Counted from the first letter of the stretch, positions 36,481 through 44,818 are shown. The stretch is 64,000 nt of DNA from Arthrobacter alpinus (GCF_001294625.1 NZ_CP012677.1:3162001-3226000), one strand, 5' to 3'. The notes: generated by a model not told the origin, from the sequence alone. A program made the numbers and translations.

Positions 36481-37692
36481 TTGAGCAACTTTAATGAGCA
36501 CGCTCCGACGTGGGCGCAAGACACCCAGGCCGTCCGGGGAGGGTTGGACCGCAGCAACTTTCAGGAGACCTCCGAGGCCATCTTCCTCAATTCCGGATTC
36601 GTGTACGAATCCGCAGAGGCCGCAGAAGCCGCGTTCACCGGCGAGGTGGACCGCTTTGTGTACTCACGTTACGGCAACCCGTCGGTGGCCACATTCCAGG
36701 AACGGCTGCGCTTGCTTGAGGGCAAGGAGGCCTGCTTTGCGACGGCGTCCGGAATGTCGGCGGTGTTCACCGCGTTGGGTGCCCTGCTGGCTGCCGGGGA
36801 CCGTGTGGTGGCCTCGCGATCGCTCTTTGGCTCCTGCTTTGTGATCCTGAACGAACTGCTGCCGCGCTGGGGTGTGACAACGGTGTTTGTTGACGGGCAT
36901 GACCTTGAACAGTGGCGTGAGGCCCTGTCCGTGCCCACCACAGCGGTGTTCTTTGAGTCGCCGTCGAACCCCATGCAGGAGATTGTGGACGTGGCGGCAG
37001 TTTGCGATCTAGCGCATGCCGCCGGCGCCCAGGTGGTGGCCGACAACGTCTTCGCCACACCCCTGTTGCAGCGCTGCGGCGACTTTGGTGCCGACATCAT
37101 CGTCTACTCCGGCACCAAGCACATCGACGGCCAGGGGCGTGTGCTGGGTGGGGCCATCTTGGGCACCAAGGCGTTCATCGACGGACCCGTCAAGAACCTG
37201 ATGCGGCACACCGGCCCGGCACTGTCGGCGTTCAACGCTTGGGTGCTGACCAAGGGCCTGGAAACCATGAACCTGCGCGTCACGCATTCGTGCCACAACG
37301 CCCTGGCCCTGGGCGCGTTCCTGGAGCAGCAGCCCCAGGTGGGCCGCGTGCTGTACCCGCACCTGCCGTCGCACCCGCAGTATGAGCTGGCCAAGAAGCA
37401 GATGATGGCCGGCGGCACCGTGCTGACCTTTGAGTTGGCCGAGCCCGCCGCCGGCACCACCAAGGACGCCGCGTTTGCCCTGCTCAATGCCCTCCAGATC
37501 ATTGACATCTCCAACAACCTAGGCGACGCCAAATCCCTGATCACCCACCCGGCCACCACCACGCACCGGGCCATGGGGCCCGAGGGGCGTGCGGCCATTG
37601 GCCTCAGCGACGGCTTCCTGCGGCTCTCTGTCGGTTTGGAGGACGTGGAAGATTTGAAGAAGGACCTGGCGGCGGCGCTGTCGGCCATTTAG
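36481..37692 (+). CDS. metZ: O-succinylhomoserine sulfhydrylase
   Basis: This 403-residue PLP enzyme of the Cys/Met-metabolism family forms homocysteine from an O-acyl-homoserine and sulfide. FVYSRYGNPSVATFQERLRL holds the Tyr/Arg that bind PLP phosphate of the partner subunit; the Schiff-base Lys is in DIIVYSGTKHIDGQGRVLGG near residue 212; the C-terminal SVGLEDVEDLKKDL is canonical. A start at TTG 36481 is used, with AAAGGAA about 11 nt upstream. It is controlled by the SAM-IV riboswitch about 0.8 kb upstream. A cystathionine gamma-synthase activity is possible, but the sequence pattern and rhodanese neighbour favour MetZ. Confidence 0.9.
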   Translation: MSNFNEHAPTWAQDTQAVRGGLDRSNFQETSEAIFLNSGFVYESAEAAEAAFTGEVDRFVYSRYGNPSVATFQERLRLLEGKEACFATASGMSAVFTALGALLAAGDRVVASRSLFGSCFVILNELLPRWGVTTVFVDGHDLEQWREALSVPTTAVFFESPSNPMQEIVDVAAVCDLAHAAGAQVVADNVFATPLLQRCGDFGADIIVYSGTKHIDGQGRVLGGAILGTKAFIDGPVKNLMRHTGPALSAFNAWVLTKGLETMNLRVTHSCHNALALGAFLEQQPQVGRVLYPHLPSHPQYELAKKQMMAGGTVLTFELAEPAAGTTKDAAFALLNALQIIDISNNLGDAKSLITHPATTTHRAMGPEGRAAIGLSDGFLRLSVGLEDVEDLKKDLAAALSAI

Positions 37693-37778
37693 GGGTTCCC
37701 GCTGCTGCCCCAACGAAAGGGACGGCGTTTGCACCCCCGCCTTCTGCCTACGCCCCCACCACAACCTTCGCGGTCGGT

Positions 37779-37836
37779 GCGCATGTCTCCGCCTTCTGCG
37801 CATGTCCGGACATGCGCAGAAGGCGGAGACATGCGC
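37779..37836. repeat. 58-bp perfect palindrome (2 x 29 bp, no spacer)
   Basis: Bases 37779-37807 are the exact complement of 37808-37836. Each arm is word-core-word: GCGCATGTC, TCCGCCTTCT, GCGCATGTC. A partial extra core (CCCGCCTTCTGC) lies at about 37736-37747. It sits between the convergent metZ and AbiEi-like genes, 18 bp from the latter's stop codon. The palindrome at 38972-39030 has the same layout and almost the same core. Confidence 0.9.
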
Positions 37837-37854
37837 GATGCCCGCCGGCGGATG

Positions 37855-38862
37855 CTATTTTTGCGGGATTCCGGCTTGGCGGAGCAGCCGTTCAAAGCCG
37901 CGAAGGTTCATCATCTCGTCCCAAGTCCACCGAAAGACCCCTACATTCTGTGCCCGGATCTGGTCCTCGCGGTCCTTTTCCTTCAGGATGCGATTCTCGA
38001 GGGACAGCCCATTACCCCAGTCGGCGCGGAGATACTTGGCGCGGCCGTCAAACTCACCCACACGGCGCTGCTCCTCAAACCAGAAGTCCGTGAAAGCTGG
38101 GCTGCCGTCACGGAGCACAAACTTGTGTTGCAGTTCAGGGGCAACGAAGCCCAGCCGGGCCATCCTGACCCGGCTCAGGGATTCACCCGCGGATCCGGAC
38201 AGCCCGGAGGCGAATTCTATGACGGCCACGGCCCTGTTGCGGGCGGCCTTCGACGTAAGCTGCTCTGCGGCAGCCGTGAGCTCCGCTTTCAGCAGCGGCG
38301 GGCCCTGGGGATGGTCGTTCTTCCAGGAGGGTTCAAAGATGCCACTGGAAACACCCGGCGGCGTGAAGGTGTTCTCCACTTTGCGACGCAGCGGCTCGTG
38401 AAGGCTGGAATCGCAGGCGGCCACCGCACGTTCAAACGTCAGGCTGGCGATCAACTGCATGGTTGTGGTCAGCTTGTCCGTTAGCAGCAGTTCCCCGCAT
38501 TGGACCACGCCCTCGGTCACGGACCCAATATGACAGGTGACATCGTCATGGCTGCGGCCGCCTGTCGCCGACTCAGTTATGCAGTGAAGACTCTCCTCGG
38601 GTCTCCCGACAAGCCACAACCCCCAAACGAGTGCTGCCGTGGCATGGCAAAAAACTGGAGGCAGCTTCGACCGTATGTGATATGCCGCGGCCCGCAGGCC
38701 GTATTGGGATGGCTGATCCATGGCCTTCCACTCGACGGCGTCAGCGTAGACTGCCCGACGGACTTTGACCAGCTTGCCCTTATTTTTCAGTTTGGCCAGG
38801 TCCCGGGCATCACGGCCCAGCAATTCCATGTCTTCGGGAAGAATCAGGCGTGGTGGTTTCAT
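37855..38862 (-). CDS. AbiEi-like protein with a PD-(D/E)xK nuclease-like C-terminus
   Basis: This 335-residue protein starts at ATG 38862 (MKPPRLILPED). Residues 15-100 resemble the AbiEi antitoxin N-terminal wHTH region (LKNKGKLVKVRRAVYA; FCHATAALVWGLWLVGRP). The C-terminus looks like the DUF559/Vsr-like nuclease fold: Glu227 in SAGESLSRVRM, then VGEFDGRAKY (Glu270, Asp272, Lys276), EKDREDQIRAQNVGVFRWTW. A linker joins the two. No AbiEii-type toxin lies beside it: the neighbours are metZ and a MurA gene. It is bracketed by two related long palindromes. Function is unknown; a DNA-acting regulator or nuclease linked to these palindromes is possible. Confidence 0.75.
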   Translation of the reverse strand: MKPPRLILPEDMELLGRDARDLAKLKNKGKLVKVRRAVYADAVEWKAMDQPSQYGLRAAAYHIRSKLPPVFCHATAALVWGLWLVGRPEESLHCITESATGGRSHDDVTCHIGSVTEGVVQCGELLLTDKLTTTMQLIASLTFERAVAACDSSLHEPLRRKVENTFTPPGVSSGIFEPSWKNDHPQGPPLLKAELTAAAEQLTSKAARNRAVAVIEFASGLSGSAGESLSRVRMARLGFVAPELQHKFVLRDGSPAFTDFWFEEQRRVGEFDGRAKYLRADWGNGLSLENRILKEKDREDQIRAQNVGVFRWTWDEMMNLRGFERLLRQAGIPQK

Positions 38863-38971
38863 GGAATCAACCGTTCCAGCGTCTCCGACAGGATGTAAGG
38901 GTCCCATGGGAAATTGTGGATAACCTCGAACGGTTATCCACAGGCGAATCAGATCTCCGGCGCCTGTCGCC

Positions 38972-39030
38972 GCGTACGTCCCCGCCTTCTGCGTACGTCC
39001 GTACGTGCGCAGAAGGCGTGAACATACGCG
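38972..39030. repeat. Imperfect palindrome related to the one at 37779
   Basis: The left arm is GCGTACGTC (38972-38980), core CCCGCCTTCT (38981-38990), GCGTACGTC (38991-38999). The right arm 39002-39029 is its complement with about five mismatches. The core differs from the 37779 element at one base, whereas the flanking words differ. It is 110 bp upstream of the AbiEi-like gene. Confidence 0.85.
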
Positions 39031-39062
39031 GCGGGCGCAGGGAGCTGGGACGGGCGCACGAA

Positions 39063-39122
39063 AAAGTACGACGGCGGCCGGTGACCCTTTGAATCAAGGA
39101 TCACCTGCCGCCGTCGTACTTT
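39063..39122 (-). terminator. Terminator hairpin after the MurA gene
   Basis: AAAGTACGACGGCGGC (39063-39078) is exactly complementary to 39107-39122, and the stem continues with two mismatches for 9 more bases. On the minus strand a run of T (complement of AAAAA, 39061-39065) follows the stem, as in an intrinsic terminator for the gene ending at 39129. Confidence 0.85.
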
Positions 39123-39128
39123 AAGCGG

Positions 39129-40661
39129 TCAGTCTTGGAAGTACTCTATCTCGGCGCCGATGGTGTTCAGGCGCTCGGCCAGGTCCTCGTAGCCGCGCTC
39201 AATGACGTAGATGTTGCGCAGCTCGCTGGTGCCCTTGGCAGCGAGCATGGCCAGGAGGATGCAGGCGGCCGGGCGCAGGGCCGGTGGGCAGCCGATCTCA
39301 GCCGCACGCCACGCCGTAGGGCCCTTGATGTCTATGCGGTGCGGATCCAGCAGGCGCACGCCGGCACCGAGCCGGTTCAGTTCCGTCAGGTAGATGGCTC
39401 GGCCCTCGTACACCCAGTCATGGATGAGCGTGGTGCCTTCGGCGCAGGACGCGATGACGGCGAAGAACGGCAGGTTGTCAATGTTCAGACCCGGGAACGG
39501 CATGGGGTGGATCTTATCCGGGGCCGCCTTCAACTCCGACGGCAAGGTGGTGATGTCCACCAGGCGGGTCTGGCCGTTGCGGGCCACATACTCGGTGGAC
39601 TTCACATAACGGAAGCCCATCTGTTCTAGGATCTTAAGCTCGATCTCCATGAACTCGATGGGCACGCGGGTGACGGTCACCTCCGACTTGGTGACGATGC
39701 CGGCGGTGATCAGGGACATGGCCTCGATGGGGTCCTCCGACGGGAAGTACTCGATGTCCACATCAATGCGGGCTTTGCCGCGAATGGTGAGCGTGGTAGA
39801 GCCAACGCCCTCCACCTGCACCCCCAGTCCCTGCAGGTAGAAGCACAGGTCCTGGACCATGTAGTTGGGGCTGGCGTTGCGGATAATGGTGGTGCCCTCG
39901 CGGTGCGCGGCGGCCATGATGGCGTTTTCCGTGACGGTGTCCCCCCGCTCGGTGAGCACAAAGGTCCTGTCGGCGGTGTCACTGAGCGGCGCCTGCACCT
40001 GGTAGAAACCGTTGTGAGCGCTCACGTCAAGGCCGAACTCGCGCAGGGCCTGCATGTGCGGCTCCACGGTGCGGGTGCCCAGGTCGCAACCACCGGCGTA
40101 GGGGATCCGGTAGACCTCCTGCTCGTCAAGCAACGGGCCCAGGAGCATGATGACGCTGCGGGTGCGCTTGGCCGCCTCAACATCCATCCCGAACAGGTCC
40201 AGTACTGCGGGCCGGCGGATCTGGAGGTCGCTGGTATTGAGCCACTTGCATTCCACGCCGATGCTGGTCAGCAGCTCAACAATCCGGTTCACCTCTTCAA
40301 TGCGGGCCAGCCGGCGCAGCGTGGTGGTGCCACGGTTGATCAGGCTCGCACAGAGCAGGGCCACGCCGGCATTTTTGCTGGAGTTGACCTCCACGCTTCC
40401 GGAGAGTTCGCGGCCGCCGTGGACCCGCAGGTGGGTGACGGTGTTCTTGGGTGAGTTGCCCACGTTGACAATGTTGGTGCCCAGCAGGGATTCCATACGC
40501 TGGATCATCTTCAGGCTCAGGTTTTGCTTGCCTTGTTCCATGCGGGCCACGGCACTTTGGCTGGTGCCCAACTGGGCTGCGAGTTCCAGTTGCGTCCACC
40601 CGCGATCGTTCCGAGCATCACGCACTAATACACCAACAGTTTCAGCAGCCACTTGAGTCAT
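39129..40661 (-). CDS. murA: XRE-type HTH fused to UDP-GlcNAc 1-carboxyvinyltransferase
   Basis: This is a 510-residue fusion. Residues 8-62 form a Cro/C1-type HTH (RDARNDRGWTQLELAAQLG, then TSQSAVARMEQGKQNLS). Residues 75-508 form an EPSP-synthase-fold enol-pyruvyl transferase with the MurA residues in place: Lys96-Asn97 in NSSKNAGVALL and the active-loop Cys192 in PYAGGCDLGTRTVE, the fosfomycin-target Cys. MurA commits UDP-GlcNAc to peptidoglycan. Normal MurA is about 420 residues, so the HTH is an added domain. It may be a catalytically active paralogue or a sugar-nucleotide-sensing regulator; which one is not clear from sequence. Single gene with its own terminator. Confidence 0.88.
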   Translation of the reverse strand: MTQVAAETVGVLVRDARNDRGWTQLELAAQLGTSQSAVARMEQGKQNLSLKMIQRMESLLGTNIVNVGNSPKNTVTHLRVHGGRELSGSVEVNSSKNAGVALLCASLINRGTTTLRRLARIEEVNRIVELLTSIGVECKWLNTSDLQIRRPAVLDLFGMDVEAAKRTRSVIMLLGPLLDEQEVYRIPYAGGCDLGTRTVEPHMQALREFGLDVSAHNGFYQVQAPLSDTADRTFVLTERGDTVTENAIMAAAHREGTTIIRNASPNYMVQDLCFYLQGLGVQVEGVGSTTLTIRGKARIDVDIEYFPSEDPIEAMSLITAGIVTKSEVTVTRVPIEFMEIELKILEQMGFRYVKSTEYVARNGQTRLVDITTLPSELKAAPDKIHPMPFPGLNIDNLPFFAVIASCAEGTTLIHDWVYEGRAIYLTELNRLGAGVRLLDPHRIDIKGPTAWRAAEIGCPPALRPAACILLAMLAAKGTSELRNIYVIERGYEDLAERLNTIGAEIEYFQD

Positions 40662-40837
40662 AACAACTTTTATATCATGAGAAGCATATTTTGATGGACT
40701 TTAGTGACTAATCTAGCCGGATGGACAGTTTGGCAACTAAATTAACCGCTGGGTGCGATAAATACATCTGCGCAGTCACCCTCTAGTACCTCAACGCTAC
40801 CCCGCCCACCGCCACTGCCGGGACATTCCCTTTTTTC

Positions 40838-41635
40838 TTAGCCAAACACCGGATTCCAGCTCCCCAGCACGACGGCGGCCCCCACCGCCACTGCGACGAT
40901 CGCCACTCCCCCGGCCAGCACCCCCAGATCCCGGCCCGAGTAGCGAGATTCCCTGGCCCAAGTTCGCCGGCCGGCACCGAAGCCCTTCGCCTCCATGGTG
41001 ACCGCCAGCCGGGAGGCCCGGCGGATGGCCTGAACCAGCAGCGCCATGGCCTGCCCTGCCCCGGCCTTGACGCCGCTGAAGAAGCCGGGTTCGCCACCCA
41101 CGCCGCGGGCGCGCCGTGCCATACCCAGGGTTTGCCACTCTGCCACAAGCAGGCCCACTAGGCGCATCGCAGCCAGCGCGCCCAGGACAAACCTGTGCGG
41201 AAGCCGCAGCTTTTGCGCCAAGGCATCGGCCAGGTCCGTGGGGTCCGTGCTGGCCAGAACAATGATGCCCGGCAGCGCTATGGCCAATCCACGCACGGCG
41301 ATGGCGGCCCCTGCCTCCACCGAGCCGCTGGTGAAGCTCACAGGCCCCAGGGCCAGCAGGAGCTCACCCGTCTTCGGGGCCAGCAGCGCCGTCCCATACC
41401 CGCCCACACCGGCCGCCAGCAAGATGGGCCAGCCCCGGCGCAGCAACATGGCCGCGCTCAACCCCGCCAGCGGCAGCAGCAGCACTTCCAAGGCCAGTGC
41501 CACCGTGGCGGAGACCCAGTCGACACTCAACAGCAAGGCGACCGTGATCACCATGCCGGCGCCAAGTTTAGCCAGCGGATTGGCACCGGCCAGCCAGGCC
41601 ATGGACCGCGGCGCGGCCAGCACATCCACGCTCAT
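40838..41635 (-). CDS. ykoC: ECF transporter T component (EcfT/YkoC-like)
   Basis: This 265-residue membrane protein starts at ATG 41635, overlapping the ATPase stop by 4 bp; the open frame upstream is antisense-like. Helices include LAKLGAGMVITVALLLSV and ATVALALEVLLLPLAGLS; the coupling motifs are MRLVGLLVAEWQTLGMARRARG (first ARG-type) and RASRLAVTMEAKGFG (second), typical of EcfT/CbiQ. It connects the ATPases with the S component in an energy-coupling-factor importer. Last gene of ykoEDC. The substrate (hydroxymethylpyrimidine or thiamine) is inferred from the S component and the TPP riboswitch. Confidence 0.88.
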   Translation of the reverse strand: MSVDVLAAPRSMAWLAGANPLAKLGAGMVITVALLLSVDWVSATVALALEVLLLPLAGLSAAMLLRRGWPILLAAGVGGYGTALLAPKTGELLLALGPVSFTSGSVEAGAAIAVRGLAIALPGIIVLASTDPTDLADALAQKLRLPHRFVLGALAAMRLVGLLVAEWQTLGMARRARGVGGEPGFFSGVKAGAGQAMALLVQAIRRASRLAVTMEAKGFGAGRRTWARESRYSGRDLGVLAGGVAIVAVAVGAAVVLGSWNPVFG

Positions 41636-43233
41636 CGCCGCACCGCCTTCGCTGGTGTAGGCGCTGGTGCAGACTGTGGTGCAGATGTGGGTGCAGACGC
41701 AGCTTCTGGTGCGGGATCGCCAAGTACCAGCCGGTCTCCGCCCAGAAGCTGCGTGAAGAGGGCGTCGTGCGTCACCGACAGCACGGCGGTCCCGGCATCT
41801 AGCAGCTCGGTCAGCAATGACGCCAGTTCCGCCCACGTGTTGGCGTCCTGGCCAAAGGTCGGCTCGTCCAGTATCAGGATTTGCGGGCTCGCCGCAAGCA
41901 CCGTGGCCACGGACAAGCGGCGCTTCTCCCCGCCGGAGAGCGTAAACGGGTTGGCGTCGGCCAGGTGTTCCAGCCGCAGCCGGGACAGTAACTCCTGAAC
42001 CTTTTCACCTCCCCGGCCCAACAACCGGGGAGCAAAGAGCAGCTCTTCACGGACACTTCCGGTCACAAACTGGTGCTCCGGTTCCTGAAAAACGGTCCCG
42101 ATCCGGCTGATGAGTTCCCGTCCACGCCACGTCAACGGCGAGCTTCCCGCCCCACGCGCCAGGGCTTCCGTCGCCACCAAACTGCCGCTTGCAGGGGGCA
42201 GCAACCCGGCCAGGGTCAGTGCCAGCGTGGATTTTCCCACCCCGTTGGGGCCCGTCACGCTCAGCGCCCGCCCCGCGTAGAGGCGCACGGAGGGAACGAC
42301 GGCGGCTGGCACGGCCGGGTGCCGGCGCCGGTTTTTGCTTCGGGAGACGCCGAGATCCGCAGCTTCCAGCAACAGCTGCGAGCCGGCGTCGTGGTGGTGC
42401 CCTCCAGACCCGGACCCGGTGCGCTGGCGAACGGCCGGCACATGCCCCGGAACCCACACGCCTGCGTCGGCAAGCAGGCGGGCGCCCTGGGCCAGCACGG
42501 TGGCCGGCGGACCGTCGAACAGCACGCCTCCGGGCTCCCCCGCGGCACTGGGAGCCAGCACCACGATCCTGTCCACCACATCCAGCCACACCGGTACCCT
42601 GTGCTCCACCACCACCAGGGTGGCACCGGTTTCGGCAAGGCTGCGGCAGACGGCGTCGCGCACATCCACCACTCCTGCGGGGTCCAGGTTGGCGGTGGGC
42701 TCATCCAACAGCAGCAGGCCCGGGCGCATGGCCAGCATACCCGCCAGGCCCAAGCGTTGCTTTTGTCCGCCCGAAAGCGCCGATGTGGGGTGATCCAGCG
42801 GCAGCGCCAAGCCCACTGCCTCCAGCGCGGCAGGGACCCGGCGCCAGATTTCCTCCCGAGGCACGGACAGGTTCTCCGCACCGAAGGCCACGTCGTCGCC
42901 TACGCGGGACAGCACCACCTGCGCATCCGGATCCTGTTGCATGAGCCCGGTCCGACCGCGGGCCTGCGCCACCGGCGCCCCATCAATGAGCAGGGTGCCA
43001 AACTCGTCGGCGTCCTCATCGACGCCCAAGACGCCGGCAAGGGCGTGCAGAAGCGTGGACTTTCCGGCTCCGGAGGGACCCAGCAACAGCACTCGTTCCC
43101 CGGGTGCTATCTCCAGGTCAAGGTCATGGATTGCCTTGGCGGCGCGCCCCGAATGCTGCCACCCCCACCCCTTGGCGCTGATCCGCGCCGGGGCAACGCC
43201 GCGCCCTTGCGCACCGGATCCTTGCGCAGTCAC
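41632..43233 (-). CDS. ykoD: ECF transporter ATPase with two ABC domains (YkoD-like)
   Basis: This 533-residue protein contains two ABC ATPases. Domain 1: Walker A GPSGAGKST (about 53-61), signature ALSGGQKQR (about 158), Walker B LLLLDEPTANLD. Domain 2: GPNGVGKST (about 332), signature LSGGEKRR (about 438), Walker B ILILDEPTFGQD. The linker is Pro/His/Gly-rich. The tail after residue 505 is an Ala/Pro/Ser low-complexity run. It energises the importer with YkoC and YkoE. It starts at GTG 43233, 3 bp after ykoE, and overlaps ykoC by 4 bp. Confidence 0.93.
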   Translation of the reverse strand: MTAQGSGAQGRGVAPARISAKGWGWQHSGRAAKAIHDLDLEIAPGERVLLLGPSGAGKSTLLHALAGVLGVDEDADEFGTLLIDGAPVAQARGRTGLMQQDPDAQVVLSRVGDDVAFGAENLSVPREEIWRRVPAALEAVGLALPLDHPTSALSGGQKQRLGLAGMLAMRPGLLLLDEPTANLDPAGVVDVRDAVCRSLAETGATLVVVEHRVPVWLDVVDRIVVLAPSAAGEPGGVLFDGPPATVLAQGARLLADAGVWVPGHVPAVRQRTGSGSGGHHHDAGSQLLLEAADLGVSRSKNRRRHPAVPAAVVPSVRLYAGRALSVTGPNGVGKSTLALTLAGLLPPASGSLVATEALARGAGSSPLTWRGRELISRIGTVFQEPEHQFVTGSVREELLFAPRLLGRGGEKVQELLSRLRLEHLADANPFTLSGGEKRRLSVATVLAASPQILILDEPTFGQDANTWAELASLLTELLDAGTAVLSVTHDALFTQLLGGDRLVLGDPAPEAASAPTSAPQSAPAPTPAKAVRR

Positions 43234-43236
43234 GGC

Positions 43237-43863
43237 CTACACCACCGATTCGGCGGCGGCCCCGCGCGAGGGTAGATTGGCCAGCGCACCGGTGCGTGCC
43301 AGTCCGCGCACGGCCAGCCAGGACAAAAGGCCGGCGATGACGGCACCTGAGACGGCGGCCAGCACCACATACAAGGCCTTCCACTCGAACGCCCAGGCCA
43401 CGTTGGAGATCAGGCTGTCGTTGAGCCCGAGCGCCACCCCTGATAGCGCGCCCGCAAGCAGGGCCACCGGCAGCGTGAATTTGCGGTACCGGAACAGGGC
43501 AAAGATGGCTTCCGCGCCCAGGCCCTGAACCAGTCCCGACAGCAGGACGGTGAAGCCAAAGTGGGTGCCCAGCAGGCCCTCCACGGTGGCCGCCACCAGC
43601 TCGCAGTACAGTGCGGCACCCGGTTTGCGGATCACTAAGGCACCCAGCACGCCGGCTATGAGCCAGCCGCCGCCGTAGAGTGCCACAAGGGGCGGAAACG
43701 CGACGGTCAAGGCGCTGATCAGGCCGTAGCCGGCGGACCACAGCCAAAAGATGACACCCACGGCCACGGCCAAAACCGATGCCACCACAATGTCCACCAC
43801 GCGCCACGTACTCTTGGCAGCTGCCTTGGGGTTTGCGGGATTGCCCGCTGCTGACTTGCTCAT
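43237..43863 (-). CDS. ykoE: ECF transporter substrate-binding S component, YkoE family
   Basis: This 208-residue membrane protein has five or six helices: WRVVDIVVASVLAVAVGVIF, LISALTVAFPPLVALYGGGW, GALVIRKPGAALYCELVAAT and others. YkoE proteins bind hydroxymethylpyrimidine or thiamine as S components. The SD AGGAGG (7-nt spacing) lies in the 3' half of a CCTCCT-GAAA-AGGAGG hairpin (43886-43871), which would block ribosome access. First gene of ykoEDC, downstream of a TPP riboswitch, so it is thiamine-repressed. Confidence 0.92.
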   Translation of the reverse strand: MSKSAAGNPANPKAAAKSTWRVVDIVVASVLAVAVGVIFWLWSAGYGLISALTVAFPPLVALYGGGWLIAGVLGALVIRKPGAALYCELVAATVEGLLGTHFGFTVLLSGLVQGLGAEAIFALFRYRKFTLPVALLAGALSGVALGLNDSLISNVAWAFEWKALYVVLAAVSGAVIAGLLSWLAVRGLARTGALANLPSRGAAAESVV

Positions 43864-43870
43864 AAAGATT

Positions 43871-43886
43871 CCTCCTTTTCAGGAGG
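43871..43886 (-). promoter_or_regulatory. SD-sequestering hairpin (TPP riboswitch expression platform)
   Basis: On the minus strand CCTCCT (43886-43881), GNRA-type loop GAAA, AGGAGG (43876-43871). The 3' arm is the ykoE Shine-Dalgarno. This is the form expected of a translational OFF switch. Confidence 0.75.
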
Positions 43887-43927
43887 GGCAGCTGCTACGG
43901 TATTTCCGCGCAACCGAAGAGAACTCG

Positions 43928-44025
43928 ACTCCCTTCGCCGGTACTAACCGGAGCAGGTTCGAGGGTCTGCGGCGAACCGCACTCTCAGCGCCAGTACCCA
44001 TTAGCGGGTAGACGCTCCCCTGTCG
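43928..44025 (-). ncRNA. TPP riboswitch (THI element)
   Basis: Minus-strand reading gives GACAGGGGAGCG, GCGCTGAGAGTGCGG, GACCCTCGAACCTG and GTTAGTACCGGCGAAGGGAG: the THI-box core with CTGAGA and the ACCTG...CCGG...AAGGGA motifs. It ends about 65 bases before the ykoE start, and an SD-sequestering hairpin lies between. Confidence 0.95.
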
Positions 44026-44176
44026 TGTTGAATTGCTCATATCAGCTTACGCGCATGGCGGCGCGGGCGCCCCTTTACGACGCCGTTATGACGGCGAGCC
44101 GCGGGCGCACACTAAACTAGCTTCAACAACGCAGTGCGGGGCGGATTAGTCCCACCCACGGTTCAAGGAGACATAT

Positions 44177-44437
44177 ATGAATATCGTATTCAAACTGCTG
44201 AGCACCGGCATCAGCCTGGGCGCAGGATTTGCGGCCAGCAAGATCGTAGATACCGTTTGGGAGAAAAGCACCGGGAACAAGCCGCCCAAGGACGGCGGTG
44301 ACCTGGAGAACAGCCTCCGCTCGGCCCTGACGTTTGCACTGGTGTCCTCTGCTGTGGCGGCCATCATCCAGGTCATTGCCGGGCGCACCACACAAAAGGC
44401 CATCGCCCGCTTCAACAGCCACCCCGAAGAGGTCTAG
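44177..44437 (+). CDS. DUF4235 small membrane protein
   Basis: An 86-residue protein with two hydrophobic stretches (IVFKLLSTGISLGAGFAAS and LTFALVSSAVAAIIQVIA) around the conserved TVWEKSTGNKPP motif of DUF4235. Function is unknown; the family is common in actinobacteria. A strong SD AAGGAG is 7 nt before ATG. It is a single gene convergent with mrpG (9 bp between stops). Confidence 0.85.
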   Translation: MNIVFKLLSTGISLGAGFAASKIVDTVWEKSTGNKPPKDGGDLENSLRSALTFALVSSAVAAIIQVIAGRTTQKAIARFNSHPEEV

Positions 44438-44446
44438 TCCGGTTCC

Positions 44447-44818
44447 CTAATTGCCGGGTTGGGTGTCCTCGCGAACGGCCTCAACCACCTCGTTGAGCTC
44501 GTCGGCGCTGAGCAGTTCGGGGCGCCGGTGCTTGGTCCGGTACCCGGCACGGCCCACCATATGGGCCGACACAGGAACCGTGAGCAGCTGAAACAGCCAC
44601 GCCACCAGCAAGATCGGAACCAGCGACCACGCCCGGATCTGCAGGCCCACGGCCGCCAGCATCAAGAACAAACCCAGCACCTGCGGCTTGGTGGCGGCGT
44701 GCATCCGGCTCATCAGGTCAGGGAACCGCATCAGGCCAATGGCCGCGGCCAGGCTCATCAGGGCCCCGCCCAGCAGGCAAATCGCCGTCAGCACATTGAT
44801 CAGGCCATCAACGCTCAT
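44447..44818 (-). CDS. mrpG: Mrp antiporter subunit G
   Basis: A 123-residue protein with three membrane helices (VLTAICLLGGALMSLAAAI; VLGLFLMLAAVGLQI; LVPILLVAWLFQLLTVPV) and the MrpG/PhaG motif RFPDLMSRMHAATKPQ. It is part of the multi-subunit Na+(K+)/H+ antiporter. Last gene of mrpACDEFG, with a 4-bp overlap with mrpF. Confidence 0.93.
   Translation of the reverse strand: MSVDGLINVLTAICLLGGALMSLAAAIGLMRFPDLMSRMHAATKPQVLGLFLMLAAVGLQIRAWSLVPILLVAWLFQLLTVPVSAHMVGRAGYRTKHRRPELLSADELNEVVEAVREDTQPGN

Noticed and set aside
37693..39128. AbiEii toxin partner for the AbiEi-like gene
   Set aside because: The spaces on both sides hold only palindromes and a terminator; no nucleotidyltransferase frame exists.
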